DNA of 64,000 nt from Serilophus lunatus (lineage: Eukaryota > Chordata > Aves > Passeriformes > Eurylaimidae): the NCBI GenBank assembly GCA_013399895.1, contig VXBA01000121.1:744001-808000 (forward strand). The letters are read 5' to 3'. Positions 28,001 through 34,241 of the stretch are shown one piece after another. Below the pieces are notes generated by a model, which worked only from the letters and a program-made list of their open reading frames with translations, ran no database searches and had not been told where the DNA came from. Made by a program: the position numbers and the translations under genes. Numbering within the stretch: the stretch's first letter is position 1; each line of letters opens with the position of its first letter.

Positions 28001-31000
28001 GACAATATAGCAAATTCCATAAGTGAATTGCTCTAGAAGAATGTGAATTCTCTTTCTTTAGGTAGTGTATCAAAGATATGACTGCAACCTAGTGAAGATT
28101 TCTAGCTGTGCAGTCAATTTAAAGGTTAGAGGAAGCACGGATCAGTTTCTTTGCATGGAATTTATCTAGAAAAGACCTTCAGAAATTTTAACATATATGT
28201 AAGGGCCTTTTAAAGTTAAGTAGCAATGTTCTTGTGTGTCTCAGGTTTCTGCAGGTCTCCAGCACATGGAAGGTTTCCTACAGAAGAGAGATCAGGTCCT
28301 TCCAGGAAGACAACAGGTAGAAACAAAATCACTCTTCATTATTTCATTTTTTGTTGAGTTATAATCCAGATCTGACTTCTTTAGGATAATCCCTTGCTGA
28401 AGGGGAGCTTAGTGCTGGGGGTTTGCTTCAGTTACCAGTAAAATGCTTGAGGAATTATCCACTGACTTTGGTAGGACCTGATCAAGTTCTTATGAGAAAG
28501 AGACAATGGAATTTTTACCTGTCAAGGGAGTCATGCAGAACAGGGTCTGTCTACATTTAATGGATTTTTGAACCAGAGCCTAGGCTGTATGAACATATTA
28601 ATTACATTTCCATAGTCATAAACACAGGTCTCAACATCAACAGTATTGGAAACAACTCTTCAATATTTTAAAAAAAACAACAAACAAAAAAAAAACAAAC
28701 CCCCCAAAAAACCCCAAAGAAACCCCCCCCCCCAAAAACAAACAAAAAACCTCCCATGCCACAGAAAAACTAAAGTTTCTGATCCTGTTATAGCACATGA
28801 TATTTTGTTGGCAGAGGAAGCCCTCGGTACCATGCCCCCACCACTTAAAATTTCTAACTGTGCTAGAAGAGAATTAAGGTTCTGTTTCTCTCTGAAGAAT
28901 TGATTTGTTAAATCTGACTTTGAATGAAACTGAAATCTAAATCCTTCTCTTAGGAAATAATACCACTTCAGGTCAGTAGCCTAATGATCACAACAGGGCA
29001 AGAAATTTTCTAATATTCACCACCCATCTGTAGACATCTCAGTGTTTGCTGAGGTATTGCACATAAAGTTGTCTTAAATTATTTGTCCCATAGACTATTG
29101 CTCCTGAAATTTTTAACTTGAAAAAGATCTCTTTTAAAAACTCAATCTGGTATAGACTCCATCTTCTGGAAGAGAAATTTGGGGTTTCTTCTCTTCTGGA
29201 TGCATAGAATTTAGTCTGCAATGGTTCTGAACTTCCATATAATCAAACAAGAAAAACTATGACTTACCATCCTCTGAACTGTTTCTTCCTTTTTCTCTGA
29301 ATGACCAAATTGTCAACTTGATTCACTGGCATAACAAAATAAGAATATACACAAGTAATAGGACCCTTCATCCAGAAGGGTCTCATGGCACTATGCTAAC
29401 CTTTCAGTGATACATAGGTAAGGATGAAAATAGCTGCTACTTTTGTACATCGTTCAGTAGCATTTCACTAGGGTTAGTTTAGGAAATGAAGAAGAATTCA
29501 GCAGCCACATTAGTTGGAAATCACACACTTGACAAAACTAGCCTGTGACCAGCAGGAAGGAGATGATGTTGCAGCTAGGAAAGAAATTTTAGCAGCCAAA
29601 AATTAGACGTAACTTTGATTATCCACCTTCAAAGATGTTGCTGATCACACGGTGTAGAACTTGCTTGAACCAGGTTATGTCATTTGTTCAGTGCTGACTC
29701 ACAGAGAGCCCTGCTTGAATCACCCCCTCTAGAAACTATAGTAGATTCTGTTTTCCTAGGAGATAATAATGACTGAGAGACCTAATGTGATCATAATATG
29801 GACACTTCCTGGCTTCCTAGGGAACTTGCATATGAAAGATTTCACTACTTCTATAAAATACATACTTAATAAAATTACCACTTCTATTCATGTAGCCAGG
29901 CTCAAGGTCTTGGAAATCCTTCTACGTAAAACTTGATGGATTACAGCTTGATTTCTATAATGATGAAAATGAAGCATCTAAGGTAATTTGGTTTTTGAAT
30001 CTTCCTAGCAATCTCTGTGTCTAAATATGCAAAAATACGTTTTAAAAATTGCATTTAAAAACACTTGCTTTGGTTTGAGGCTAGGGCAATCAGTTCTCTT
30101 TCAAATGCCAGCTGAATGAAAATTCAGCAATTATTCAACTCATACCAACTGTAAGACAGAACAATAAGGTTTCATACATTTTCAAAGATTTTTCTTAAAA
30201 GAAGTATCTTATTCAAGAATTGCCTTCAAGATATAATGCAATCATTCATTGTTCCTCTGTGGTTTTCCTATTCACTGATCCTAGTTATAAAGTTAGAGGC
30301 ATAAAAAGATAGTTGTGTAGTTAGCCTGCATGTTGGTATGGAATTGAATCCTAGCAGAAAGGACACAAAAGACATTTTGTTTTAATCTTATCCCTCTTCA
30401 GAACATATCCAGACTCCTGTCCCTCAGCATTTCAGGCTCCAAATGTGAGAAGCTGGAACATTACACCAGGAAAGAGAATGCCTTCATGTTGAGGTAAGCC
30501 TTATGGAGAAGTGCGCAAAAGAAAACTTACAAGGCTACTTGTACAGTTATATTTGCTTACAGTCAGTCACCTAAGACTGTACATTGTTAGCAGGCATAAC
30601 TGAAATATCTTAGACTCATGAGGACAGAAGGTATAAGGCAAAACTAACTAGAATTCACCTTCTCCTATCCTTATTTACAGGCTGAGAGATGGGGCAGAGT
30701 ATTTCTTTGCAGCACCTTCTCAGACACTGATGGAGGACTGGCTACAAGCACTACAGAATAATATAGGTACGTTCTCACTTCCTTCAAGAATGAGCTGTGT
30801 TTTTAGTTAGTGATGATGAAACAAAGCAAAGAGAATGAGAAAACGTCTTAGTTCAATGTATTTTGAGCTGGGGTTTTTTGCCTCTGCTAGACTCAGCACA
30901 CAAGTCACCTGCCACCTTGTGATGTAGTCACCTGGCAGGAGAATGCTCGGGATGACTTGAAAAGAGCCTTTCCAGTTGTACTGTAGCAAACATCCTGTTA

Positions 31001-31518
31001 TTGTTAGGCAGATGCCTTGCACAAGGACTGTATTCATCCTTTTATTAAGGTGATGCCTTGGATCCTGATCAAAAGCTTTTCTTCTGAATCTAGATCTCTT
31101 TCTAAACATCTCTCTAAGCAGTGGCTTACTAGAAAGGAAGCCAAAGCACAATTATATGATGTGCAGAGAAAATTGTTATGCATCCAGAATAGGCAAGCTC
31201 TGCTTCTAATGCTACTTCAGAAGGTTTTTATTTATTGGGTTTTTTGGTCTTGCAGGAAACGGTAACAGATCACATTCCACAGTGATGTTGCAACATTTCA
31301 CTCCGAACACAGAGACCTTCCAGAAAAGACTGCGGGACTTTCCAGACAGGGACTCTGCTGAAAGGCTAACAATCAAAAGCTCACGCGTGAGGTATGGCCT
31401 CTGTGCTGAACAGCTGAACAGATGTCAGTGTTCTTTGTTCTCAGGTAGCGGTCACCCACAAAGGGAGACTGCCCTTAGGTCAAAAAGTCCTACTCCTTTG
31501 TCACTGTCACAGAAATAG
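107..31518 (+). CDS. SPTBN5: Beta-spectrin 5 (beta-V spectrin), 3' part, 27 exons
   Basis: This is the C-terminal part of a giant beta-spectrin, a membrane-skeleton protein that pairs with alpha-spectrin and attaches to membranes through a PH domain. Seen: 27 exons whose phases all agree. The first 21 (107-25782) encode about 1,140 residues of tandem three-helix spectrin repeats, about eleven, with the helix-A Trp motif recurring (AESWLSSK, VAAWINEK, ELAWVHEK, VEAWLAER, VDAWLSSK, AEAWLTAK). The array ends in the beta-spectrin last-repeat signature DSVSEVEELLKKH. A Ser/Thr/Pro-rich linker exon, a PH domain opening with MEGFLQKR and a short tail follow. The SPTBN5 call rests on the long repeat array, the divergence from the other beta-spectrins, and the convergent PLA2G4B-type neighbour, as in the human locus recalled from memory. 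The actin-binding domain and earlier repeats lie left of the window. Odd: an in-frame TAA in exon 17623-17835 and one GC-AG intron (donor at 5673). Confidence 0.88.
690..793 (+). mobile_element. CR1 3' end fragment
   Basis: The end CAGAAGTCCCTTCCAACCTA followed by ATTATTCTGTAA matches the conserved 3' terminus of avian CR1 elements. It is truncated upstream. Confidence 0.55.
965..1660 (-). mobile_element. CR1 LINE fragment, internally deleted
   Basis: Read on the minus strand it encodes reverse-transcriptase C-terminal pieces (FINDLDPGLEGMLSKFVDDT then LNNGKCWILQLGWGNPG). Its 3' tail (minus-strand TTCCAACTCAGCATATTC) is joined directly at about 1008-1012 to the reverse-transcriptase region. 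Compared with the copy at 56239-59815 about 600 bases are missing at that junction. It is inactive, with several frame breaks. Confidence 0.9.
2614..2727 (+). CDS. SPTBN5: SPTBN5 exon: spectrin repeat segment
   Basis: 38 codons, phase 0 at both ends, acceptor CCCTCCAG, donor GTAAGA. It contains ALDYGKDVESVENLIRRHEE, the DYG...V..L...H pattern at the helix A to B turn of spectrin repeats, and continues directly from the previous exon. Confidence 0.92.
2728..4721 (+). other. SPTBN5 intron with LTR-like stretch
   Basis: Most of this 2 kb intron is AT-rich and featureless. About 3600-3990 has higher GC and an LTR-like layout (GTATTTAAGG at about 3925, followed by a T-rich region), but no termini or target duplication could be fixed. 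Confidence 0.4.
4722..4843 (+). CDS. SPTBN5: SPTBN5 exon: spectrin repeat segment
   Basis: 40 codons plus two bases, acceptor CTTCCCAG, donor GTGAAA. It reads PLELESFRLSTRN and HEMKNNWLRLQGQAKQ. The split final codon AG|G gives Arg with the next exon, which restores QRKEKL, a usual helix C end. Confidence 0.9.
5510..5672 (+). CDS. SPTBN5: SPTBN5 exon with a GC splice donor
   Basis: One base plus 54 codons, acceptor TGTGTGGCAG. It reads KEKLAASYQLQKFNLEM and ILDWTQNIRGLMEAEGLPKS, then EEHQERK. The next bases are GCAAGT, a GC donor with otherwise ideal consensus, and the frame then continues in the exon at 7538. No GT donor nearby would preserve the spectrin pattern. Confidence 0.88.
5673..7537 (+). 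other. SPTBN5 intron with GC-AG ends
   Basis: The intron begins GCAAGT and ends ATATTTTAG. Nothing else is recognised in its 1.9 kb. It is AT-rich with no repeat family identified by eye. Confidence 0.6.
7538..7726 (+). CDS. SPTBN5: SPTBN5 exon: spectrin repeat segment
   Basis: 63 codons, phase 0 at both ends, acceptor ATATTTTAG, donor GTGGGT. It reads EEIEARVERFNSLNDYGKEL, then SGHYATPEIHQSLSRLQQAW and SELIQAWKEQ. The GHYA..EI....L..L...W pattern is characteristic of the helix B to C segment of beta-spectrin repeats. Confidence 0.93.
8697..8774 (+). CDS. SPTBN5: SPTBN5 exon: spectrin repeat helix A
   Basis: 26 codons, phase 0, acceptor after a long T-rich tract (CCTATACAG), donor GTATGT. 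It reads KFYGYVEQAESWLSSKEA, with the invariant helix-A Trp followed by LSSKE. Confidence 0.92.
9018..9134 (-). mobile_element. CR1 3' end
   Basis: AATCATAGAATGGTTTGGGT followed by TGGAAGGGACC and ACTAGACCAGGTTGCTCA is the reverse complement of the canonical avian CR1 3' end. It is 5'-truncated, which is normal for this family. Confidence 0.93.
10240..10412 (+). CDS. SPTBN5: SPTBN5 exon: spectrin repeat segment
   Basis: 57 codons plus two bases, acceptor TCTATCCAG, donor GTGAAG. It opens DSVSSVESLQQKHTQFEKAL, the usual helix B start, and ends with ITNRCQTILR. The last codon AG|A is split with the next exon. Confidence 0.93.
11449..11539 (+). CDS. SPTBN5: SPTBN5 exon: spectrin repeat segment
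   Basis: One base plus 30 codons, acceptor CATCTCAG, donor GTATAA. It reads KEKLLENAAARRHLLEESR then LLQKFLRNSFE, joining helix C to the next helix A. Confidence 0.9.
12154..12300 (+). CDS. SPTBN5: SPTBN5 exon: spectrin repeat segment
   Basis: 49 codons, phase 0, acceptor CCTCCCCAAAG, donor GTGAGA. It reads VAAWINEKNSIAQDDSWKD then NLQKKLQKHQTFQAEIMAN, a helix A Trp followed by the LQ.KHQ.F..E helix B motif. Confidence 0.93.
12969..13052. repeat. (TTTC)n microsatellite, left arm
   Basis: About 21 uninterrupted copies of TTTC run directly into the N gap. On the minus strand it reads as Lys/Glu/Arg repeats, which are not protein. Confidence 0.97.
13053..13173. other. Assembly gap of 121 N
   Basis: The unresolved bases lie inside the pyrimidine microsatellite. 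The tract differs on the two sides (4-base unit left, 8-base unit right), so the real length and composition are unknown. Confidence 0.99.
13174..13303. repeat. (TCTCTCTT)n microsatellite, right arm
   Basis: Copies of an 8-base unit TCTCTCTT extend to about 13270, then degrade into an irregular C/T tract ending near CCCCTCTCTG. Confidence 0.95.
13723..13860 (+). CDS. SPTBN5: SPTBN5 exon: spectrin repeat segment
   Basis: 46 codons, phase 0, acceptor CTCTGCTACAG, donor GTAATA. It reads EGEKMLHEKHYASEAIQSRL then EMEELWEELLTSCQDKW, the HYAS..I...L..L...W helix C pattern. Confidence 0.94.
14575..14831 (+). CDS. SPTBN5: SPTBN5 exon: spectrin repeat segment
   Basis: 85 codons plus two bases, acceptor GTTCTCAG, donor GTGCGT. 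It opens GLHFQRSVEDTEKWLEGVE (helix A Trp), then LKKQEELEEDIAGHRDRLQE (helix B) and ADELEERVDQLVQ. Final codon AG|A gives Arg. Confidence 0.94.
15002..15188 (+). CDS. SPTBN5: SPTBN5 exon: spectrin repeat segment
   Basis: One base plus 62 codons, acceptor AAAACCTACAG, donor GTAGCA (weak but GT). It reads YKRLREPLQERRGNLEASR, DVDEELAWVHEKLP and YGQSLATVQSLQEKHQ. It ends in phase 0 just before the exon carrying the stop codon. Confidence 0.92.
15189..17622 (+). other. SPTBN5 intron, 2.4 kb
   Basis: AT-rich intron upstream of the exon with the TAA. Scanned for an extra exon that could replace the region around the stop. No segment with the expected LxxEI helix B pattern and matching splice sites was seen. 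Confidence 0.5.
17623..17835 (+). CDS. SPTBN5: SPTBN5 exon with an in-frame stop codon
   Basis: 71 codons, phase 0 at both ends, acceptor CTCTTTCCAG, donor GTAAAA. The second codon (17626-17628) is TAA. The rest reads TNEINSRDALTKAVLSTGQK then LVRGGHSASRKIMEHLKELE, an excellent beta-spectrin match. An exon of this family would have a sense codon, commonly Leu (TTA), at this place, so a single T to A change would explain it. Alternatives: a weak acceptor at AAATGAG would start the exon at 17638 in the same phase and drop five codons including the stop. Skipping the exon would keep frame because it is 213 nt. A sequence error is also possible. Confidence 0.85.
18192..18388 (+). CDS. SPTBN5: SPTBN5 exon: spectrin repeat segment
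   Basis: 65 codons plus two bases, acceptor TTTTATACAG, donor GTAGGA. It reads LLEVEAWLAERSFILETSDY, then LLRKLEATKLDMDSFRTRIE. The split codon AG|C gives Ser with the next exon. Confidence 0.93.
18971..19175 (+). CDS. SPTBN5: SPTBN5 exon: spectrin repeat segment
   Basis: One base plus 68 codons, acceptor GTTCTTTGCAG, donor GTAAAA. It reads SVILSKLQGILADYQSLLQK, then REFQLVDAWLSSKQSVAESD and DYGQDLDDVE, covering helix C and the following helix A with its Trp. Confidence 0.94.
19872..20066 (+). CDS. SPTBN5: SPTBN5 exon: spectrin repeat segment
   Basis: 65 codons, phase 0, acceptor TTGTTCCGCAG, donor GTAGGA. It reads VLEKKFKDFVNEV then LNELASKLEKEGHSKMDIIQ and NEMWEKLCHSIQ. LEKKF..F..EV is the standard helix B opening. 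Confidence 0.94.
20067..21182 (+). other. SPTBN5 intron, nothing recognised
   Basis: The 1.1 kb AT-rich intron shows no repeat family or structured element by eye. Confidence 0.5.
21183..21338 (+). CDS. SPTBN5: SPTBN5 exon: spectrin repeat segment
   Basis: 52 codons, phase 0, acceptor CTTTATTCCAG, donor GTAAGG. It reads NLRAAHQVHQYDHDVDEVKG then WMQEKEAVVDIEDYGYDLPG and VQTLLSHLEGVE. Confidence 0.94.
21873..22090 (+). CDS. SPTBN5: SPTBN5 exon: spectrin repeat segment
   Basis: 72 codons plus two bases, acceptor TCTGTTCCAG, donor GTATGT. It reads RDLGVIMKELERIRGEAWHL, YPEVKENIMERLTDVDEFW and AEQVQLYFNDCREL. The last codon AT|G gives Met with the next exon, across the intron that holds the solo LTR. 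Confidence 0.94.
22091..23980 (+). other. SPTBN5 intron with solo LTR
   Basis: This 1.9 kb intron contains the ERVL-like solo LTR at 23221-23862. The rest is unremarkable AT-rich sequence. Confidence 0.7.
23221..23862 (-). mobile_element. ERVL-like avian solo LTR
   Basis: The element starts TGTTATGGTTTAACCC and ends GCCAAAATCAGTGAAACA, with TG...CA termini and ATAT flanking both sides as a possible target duplication. Read on the minus strand it opens like the common avian ERVL-type LTR and has a TATA-like box (CCAGTATATAAATG) near 23590. No internal retroviral genes are present, so it is a solo LTR left by recombination. An A- and C-rich interior (about 23318-23350 and 23455-23490) marks its age. 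It ends 118 bases before the acceptor of the next SPTBN5 exon and lies antisense to the gene. Confidence 0.85.
23981..24170 (+). CDS. SPTBN5: SPTBN5 exon: spectrin repeat segment
   Basis: One base plus 63 codons, acceptor CCCTTCTATAG, donor GTGTGT. It reads AWANEMHALVISEELANDVL, GAELLIKRHLEYKREIEKQW and DLMKNVHFMSVE, spanning helices A and B. Confidence 0.93.
24629..24805 (+). CDS. SPTBN5: SPTBN5 exon: spectrin repeat segment
   Basis: 59 codons, phase 0, acceptor TATTTTTCTAG, donor GTGAGT. It reads IEEKLLELSELMKKVKESW, then LRRELEQAEAWLTAKESFL and DPNYG. The AEAW...KE....D..YG run begins the last, partial repeat of beta-spectrins. Confidence 0.94.
25678..25782 (+). CDS. SPTBN5: SPTBN5 exon: last partial spectrin repeat
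   Basis: 35 codons, phase 0, acceptor TTTTCCTTTCAG, donor GTGAGT. It reads DSVSEVEELLKKHHDFEKML then AAQEEKFAQLSRKTK. This is close to the ending of the final repeat in all beta-spectrins, the region used in tetramer formation with alpha-spectrin. It anchors the identification. Confidence 0.96.
26770..27363 (+). CDS. SPTBN5: SPTBN5 linker exon before the PH domain
   Basis: 198 codons, phase 0, acceptor CTGTCCTACAG, donor GTAAGT. After REMNLLKQ it turns into a low-complexity, probably disordered segment rich in Ser, Thr, Pro and Lys (VPSLKRKTSDRRN, STPPLPSVPSPSLSW, PLSPTSTNQKRSSD). Beta-spectrins carry such a variable linker between the last repeat and the PH domain. No domain is recognised inside it. 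Confidence 0.9.
28245..28316 (+). CDS. SPTBN5: SPTBN5 exon: start of PH domain
   Basis: 24 codons, phase 0, acceptor TGTGTGTCTCAG, donor GTAGAA. It reads VSAGLQHMEGFLQKRDQVLP. MEGFL is the first strand of the spectrin PH domain. Confidence 0.9.
28670..28752. repeat. A/C-rich simple repeat
   Basis: Runs of A alternate with runs of C in an intron, resembling a degraded poly-A or simple-sequence tract. Confidence 0.8.
29397..29417 (+). repeat. 21-bp match to the 34202 element
   Basis: An exact 21-base copy of the sequence at 34202-34222 (it contains CTTTCAGTGATACATAG). Here the right arm of the hairpin is missing. Confidence 0.7.
29896..29982 (+). CDS. SPTBN5: SPTBN5 exon: PH domain core
   Basis: 29 codons, phase 0, acceptor TATTCATGTAG, donor GTAATT. 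It reads PGSRSWKSFYVKLDGLQLDF then YNDENEASK, matching the SRSW..FYV.L....L.FY.D strands of spectrin PH domains. A nearby CAG at 29899 is out of phase and was rejected as the acceptor. Confidence 0.92.
30402..30493 (+). CDS. SPTBN5: SPTBN5 exon: PH domain segment
   Basis: 30 codons plus two bases, acceptor TTATCCCTCTTCAG, donor GTAAGC. It reads NISRLLSLSISGSKCEKLE then YTRKENAFMLR, the PH strands ending in F.LR. Confidence 0.92.
30681..30766 (+). CDS. SPTBN5: SPTBN5 exon: PH domain C-terminal helix
   Basis: One base, 28 codons and one base, acceptor TCCTTATTTACAG, donor GTACGT. It reads LRDGAEYFFAAPSQTLMEDW, then LQALQNNI. The Trp of EDW is the invariant PH-domain helix residue. Confidence 0.94.
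31256..31518 (+). CDS. SPTBN5: SPTBN5 terminal exon and stop
   Basis: The acceptor TTGGTCTTGCAG continues the split Gly codon. 86 codons follow (NGNRSHSTVMLQHF, then KRLRDFPDRDSAERLTIKSS), ending at TAG 31516-31518. The tail has no recognised domain. The last 40 or so codons (from about 31390) are less secure. A donor-like GAG|GTATGG at 31392 and an acceptor-like TTCTCAG at 31444 frame a 53-nt stretch, but that is too short for a normal intron. Confidence 0.75.
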
Positions 31519-31529
31519 CATGGCCAGCA

Positions 31530-31722
31530 AAACCAGGGCTGTGATTGTCCCCCTGCCCTTGGCAGTCCTGCATTCTGTTCTGGGCCCCTCACTTCAAGAA
31601 AGCTGAAACGTATCCAGAGAAGGGCAACAAAGCTGGTGGAGGGTCTAGAAAACAAGTCTTACGAGGAGTGACTGAGGGAGGTGGGATTGTTTGTCTGGAG
31701 AAAAGGAGGCTCAGGGGAGACA
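31530..31722 (+). mobile_element. CR1 LINE fragment in SPTBN5 3' flank
   Basis: Matches the CR1 segment upstream of its 3' terminus (TCCAGAGAAGGGCAACAAAG, then CTGGAGAAAAGGAGGCTCAG). It lacks both the 5' part and the 3' terminus. It begins about 12 bases after the SPTBN5 stop codon, so the 3' UTR would include it. Confidence 0.9.
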
Positions 31723-32062
31723 GACATAAAAAACACAGTTGCAGCCAAATTCGGAAATCTGGCCTGTGTCAATCACTTTCTGCTGCATCTGGATCAGTAA
31801 ATATCTTACAGATTGTGACGTGAAATCCTCGTCCTTCTGCCAGATAGACTTTTGCTGCTGAGCTAGATGCCTAACACGTTCTTACATATACAGGGTGACT
31901 TAAACTTCTCTAGATTATACCTGATTTTCTGGTGATGCATGTTGTTGATAGGAGAACACCTTCCTTCAAAATCAAACCGGAGAGGGAGTCTGCAGAATTT
32001 TCCACATTTTAAGGAAGATGGGACTACAGTGACACAAGCCTCCACTACCACCCCAAGCATAG

Positions 32063-32068
32063 AATAAA
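32063..32068 (+). terminator. Candidate SPTBN5 poly(A) signal
   Basis: AATAAA, the first on the plus strand after the stop, about 545 bases downstream. Others at 34693 and 36479 are possible for a longer 3' UTR. Assignment is by position only. Confidence 0.4.
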
Positions 32069-34205
32069 ATGGAAATAGAACCAAATTTCTTCTATCTCTA
32101 CTAGAAGCACGAAGAGAAAAATTACATTTGCCTCAATGAATAACAGACTTAACTCCACCCTCTGGAAATGTATTGATGTGTTTTAACTTACTTAATTGAT
32201 TCCCTTGAAACTTTTAAGATTATGTATAAAATTTCATAAAATCTTTAAATAGAATTAAACAGGACTGCATCCAGTGTACTCTTGTGTGTACGACAACTCC
32301 ATCGCTTACCATACCACACAAGTGATTTCTACTTCAAGGTACCTAAGGGAAGAGCAGATGGACCTTTAAACCAGACAGCTCAAGTGAAGTGACTCTGCAA
32401 GACAGGAATGGGGAGCACTAAGCAGAGCACGAGGTGCAAGCCGTAAGCAAACTACAGCCACCTGAAAACAGATTTGCAGATACCAACAGATTAGATTTAA
32501 GAGGCTTGGTTAGTCTGTGAACGCAAAGGTAATGCTTGTTACATACTTCTTGCAGTGTTTTGTAGTCTCCACAATCTTTCTTTTTTACAACACATTAATC
32601 CAAAATTCCCCATTTGCCAATTCCTTCTATATGAAGTTACCAGGAAAAAAAGGTCCTGCAGTGTTACTCATTTTTAATGGAATCTGAAACTAAAATAAGG
32701 CATGATCAACTACTCTTTCAGTGTAAAAGGAGAGGAAAAACAAGAGAGGAAAAGCAGGGCAGCAAAGAGGAGGTCTAATCCCTAGACAGCAAGTTCCACA
32801 TGCTAAAGTATGGTGTAACCATGGGGAGGAATAGTTTTTTTCCCCTACTTATCTCTGTTCCTGAGCCAAAGAGAAGTTGTCTAGCATGAAGCTCTAGAGA
32901 AATGGCATTTTTACCCTCAGGCCAGTGTAGTGGCAGGGGGCTCTACACTGGCAGGTGAAAGGTAAAAAACTTCAAGTCCTTAAATCCTCTGACAAGGACT
33001 TCAGCCTTGTTCCTTCAGCCAGTCTGAAGCAAGACTCTCACCCTTTGCTTGTACTCTTCTCCTCTGCCCTGACTAATTTTCCAGTGGGAAGGAAGGAGAA
33101 CAGTTTACACCAAGTTTAGGTCAATACTTTATAAGTACCTGAAACATCTAGAGTTCAAATTCTGACTTTTTCAGACCAGTCACTTCCATCCAATTAGGTG
33201 ATCTAATTAATTCATTTTTTTGACTAGGTCAGCTCTCTCATCTACTATACCTCAGCTAGAGCTGCTGCATATCACACAAAAAAAAAAAAAAAAAAAGAAA
33301 AAAGACACACATGAAAGCAAAGGAAAACTGATGCATTTTTAACTGCTTTTACAAAAAAATCCCCAACTAACCAATCTAGCACATTTAAAAAAAAATTCAG
33401 TCAAAGGCAGCTTCTTCTGTACACATTTAAATCAAACTACCAAGAGGCAAAAAACAGCTGTCCCTTGGCTGTGGCTCACTACAGCTGCCTCCTTATCCTG
33501 CCTCATGACGTTCCACTGAAGAGGGGTGTTACTACAGAAGGCAGATTTTGTTCCGCTTTTTCCCAGACTCTTCGTGCCTTTGTAAACCAAAAGATCTTCT
33601 CCCAGATTTTTCCATCCAGTCTTGAAACCAGTAAATGCCCCATGAAGTTCTCAGCAGGCATTTAGCAATAGGTAGTGTTAATACAACTGGAAAAAAACTT
33701 GAGTTTAAGTGCATAAAGACTTTCATGGGTCTGGTGCTTTTTTGCAATATTTTATTTTTAATTAATATATTATTAAATGGTTAAAAGACACAAGCAAACA
33801 TTTTCTACAAAGAATAGCTAACAGTTTTAAGAAAAAAAAACATTTGTTTCCTTTGTGTTTGGCAGCAGGTAGCAAGCTCTGTATTTCTGGGGCTTTTCCA
33901 GCAAAATGTTCATCAGAGGACAGTGATCCAGGGTGCATTTCAGATGACACTTTGGCAGATATGCATTCCTTTTCAGTTGTTAAGCAAACATAACACCAAA
34001 ACAGCAACGCCTGGTTTATAAGTATCTCATGCACCTTTTTATGGCAAGACACAGATAAACAGCGTTCTCTTGGAAGTGCCTGCTTTGGTTTGCATGCTCT
34101 CTGCTCAGTCACAGGACAGCAGGTGGCTCAAGGCCAGGTAAGAGTGGGCCCAAGGACAAAAAAAACCAAACCATAACTTTTGGAGAACAAACACACGAGG
34201 TTAAC

Positions 34206-34241
34206 CTTTCAGTGATACATAGTCGTATGTACCACTGAAAG
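34206..34241. repeat. Near-perfect hairpin, 16-bp arms
   Basis: Left arm CTTTCAGTGATACATA, loop GTCG, right arm TATGTACCACTGAAAG, with one mismatched pair. The left arm plus flanking bases recurs at 29397-29417. It may be a remnant terminus of a DNA transposon, but the family is not recognised. Confidence 0.75.

Noticed and set aside
31392..31444. Possible 53-nt intron in the SPTBN5 terminal exon
   Set aside because: Too short for efficient vertebrate splicing. Its removal would give a stop immediately after the joined codon.
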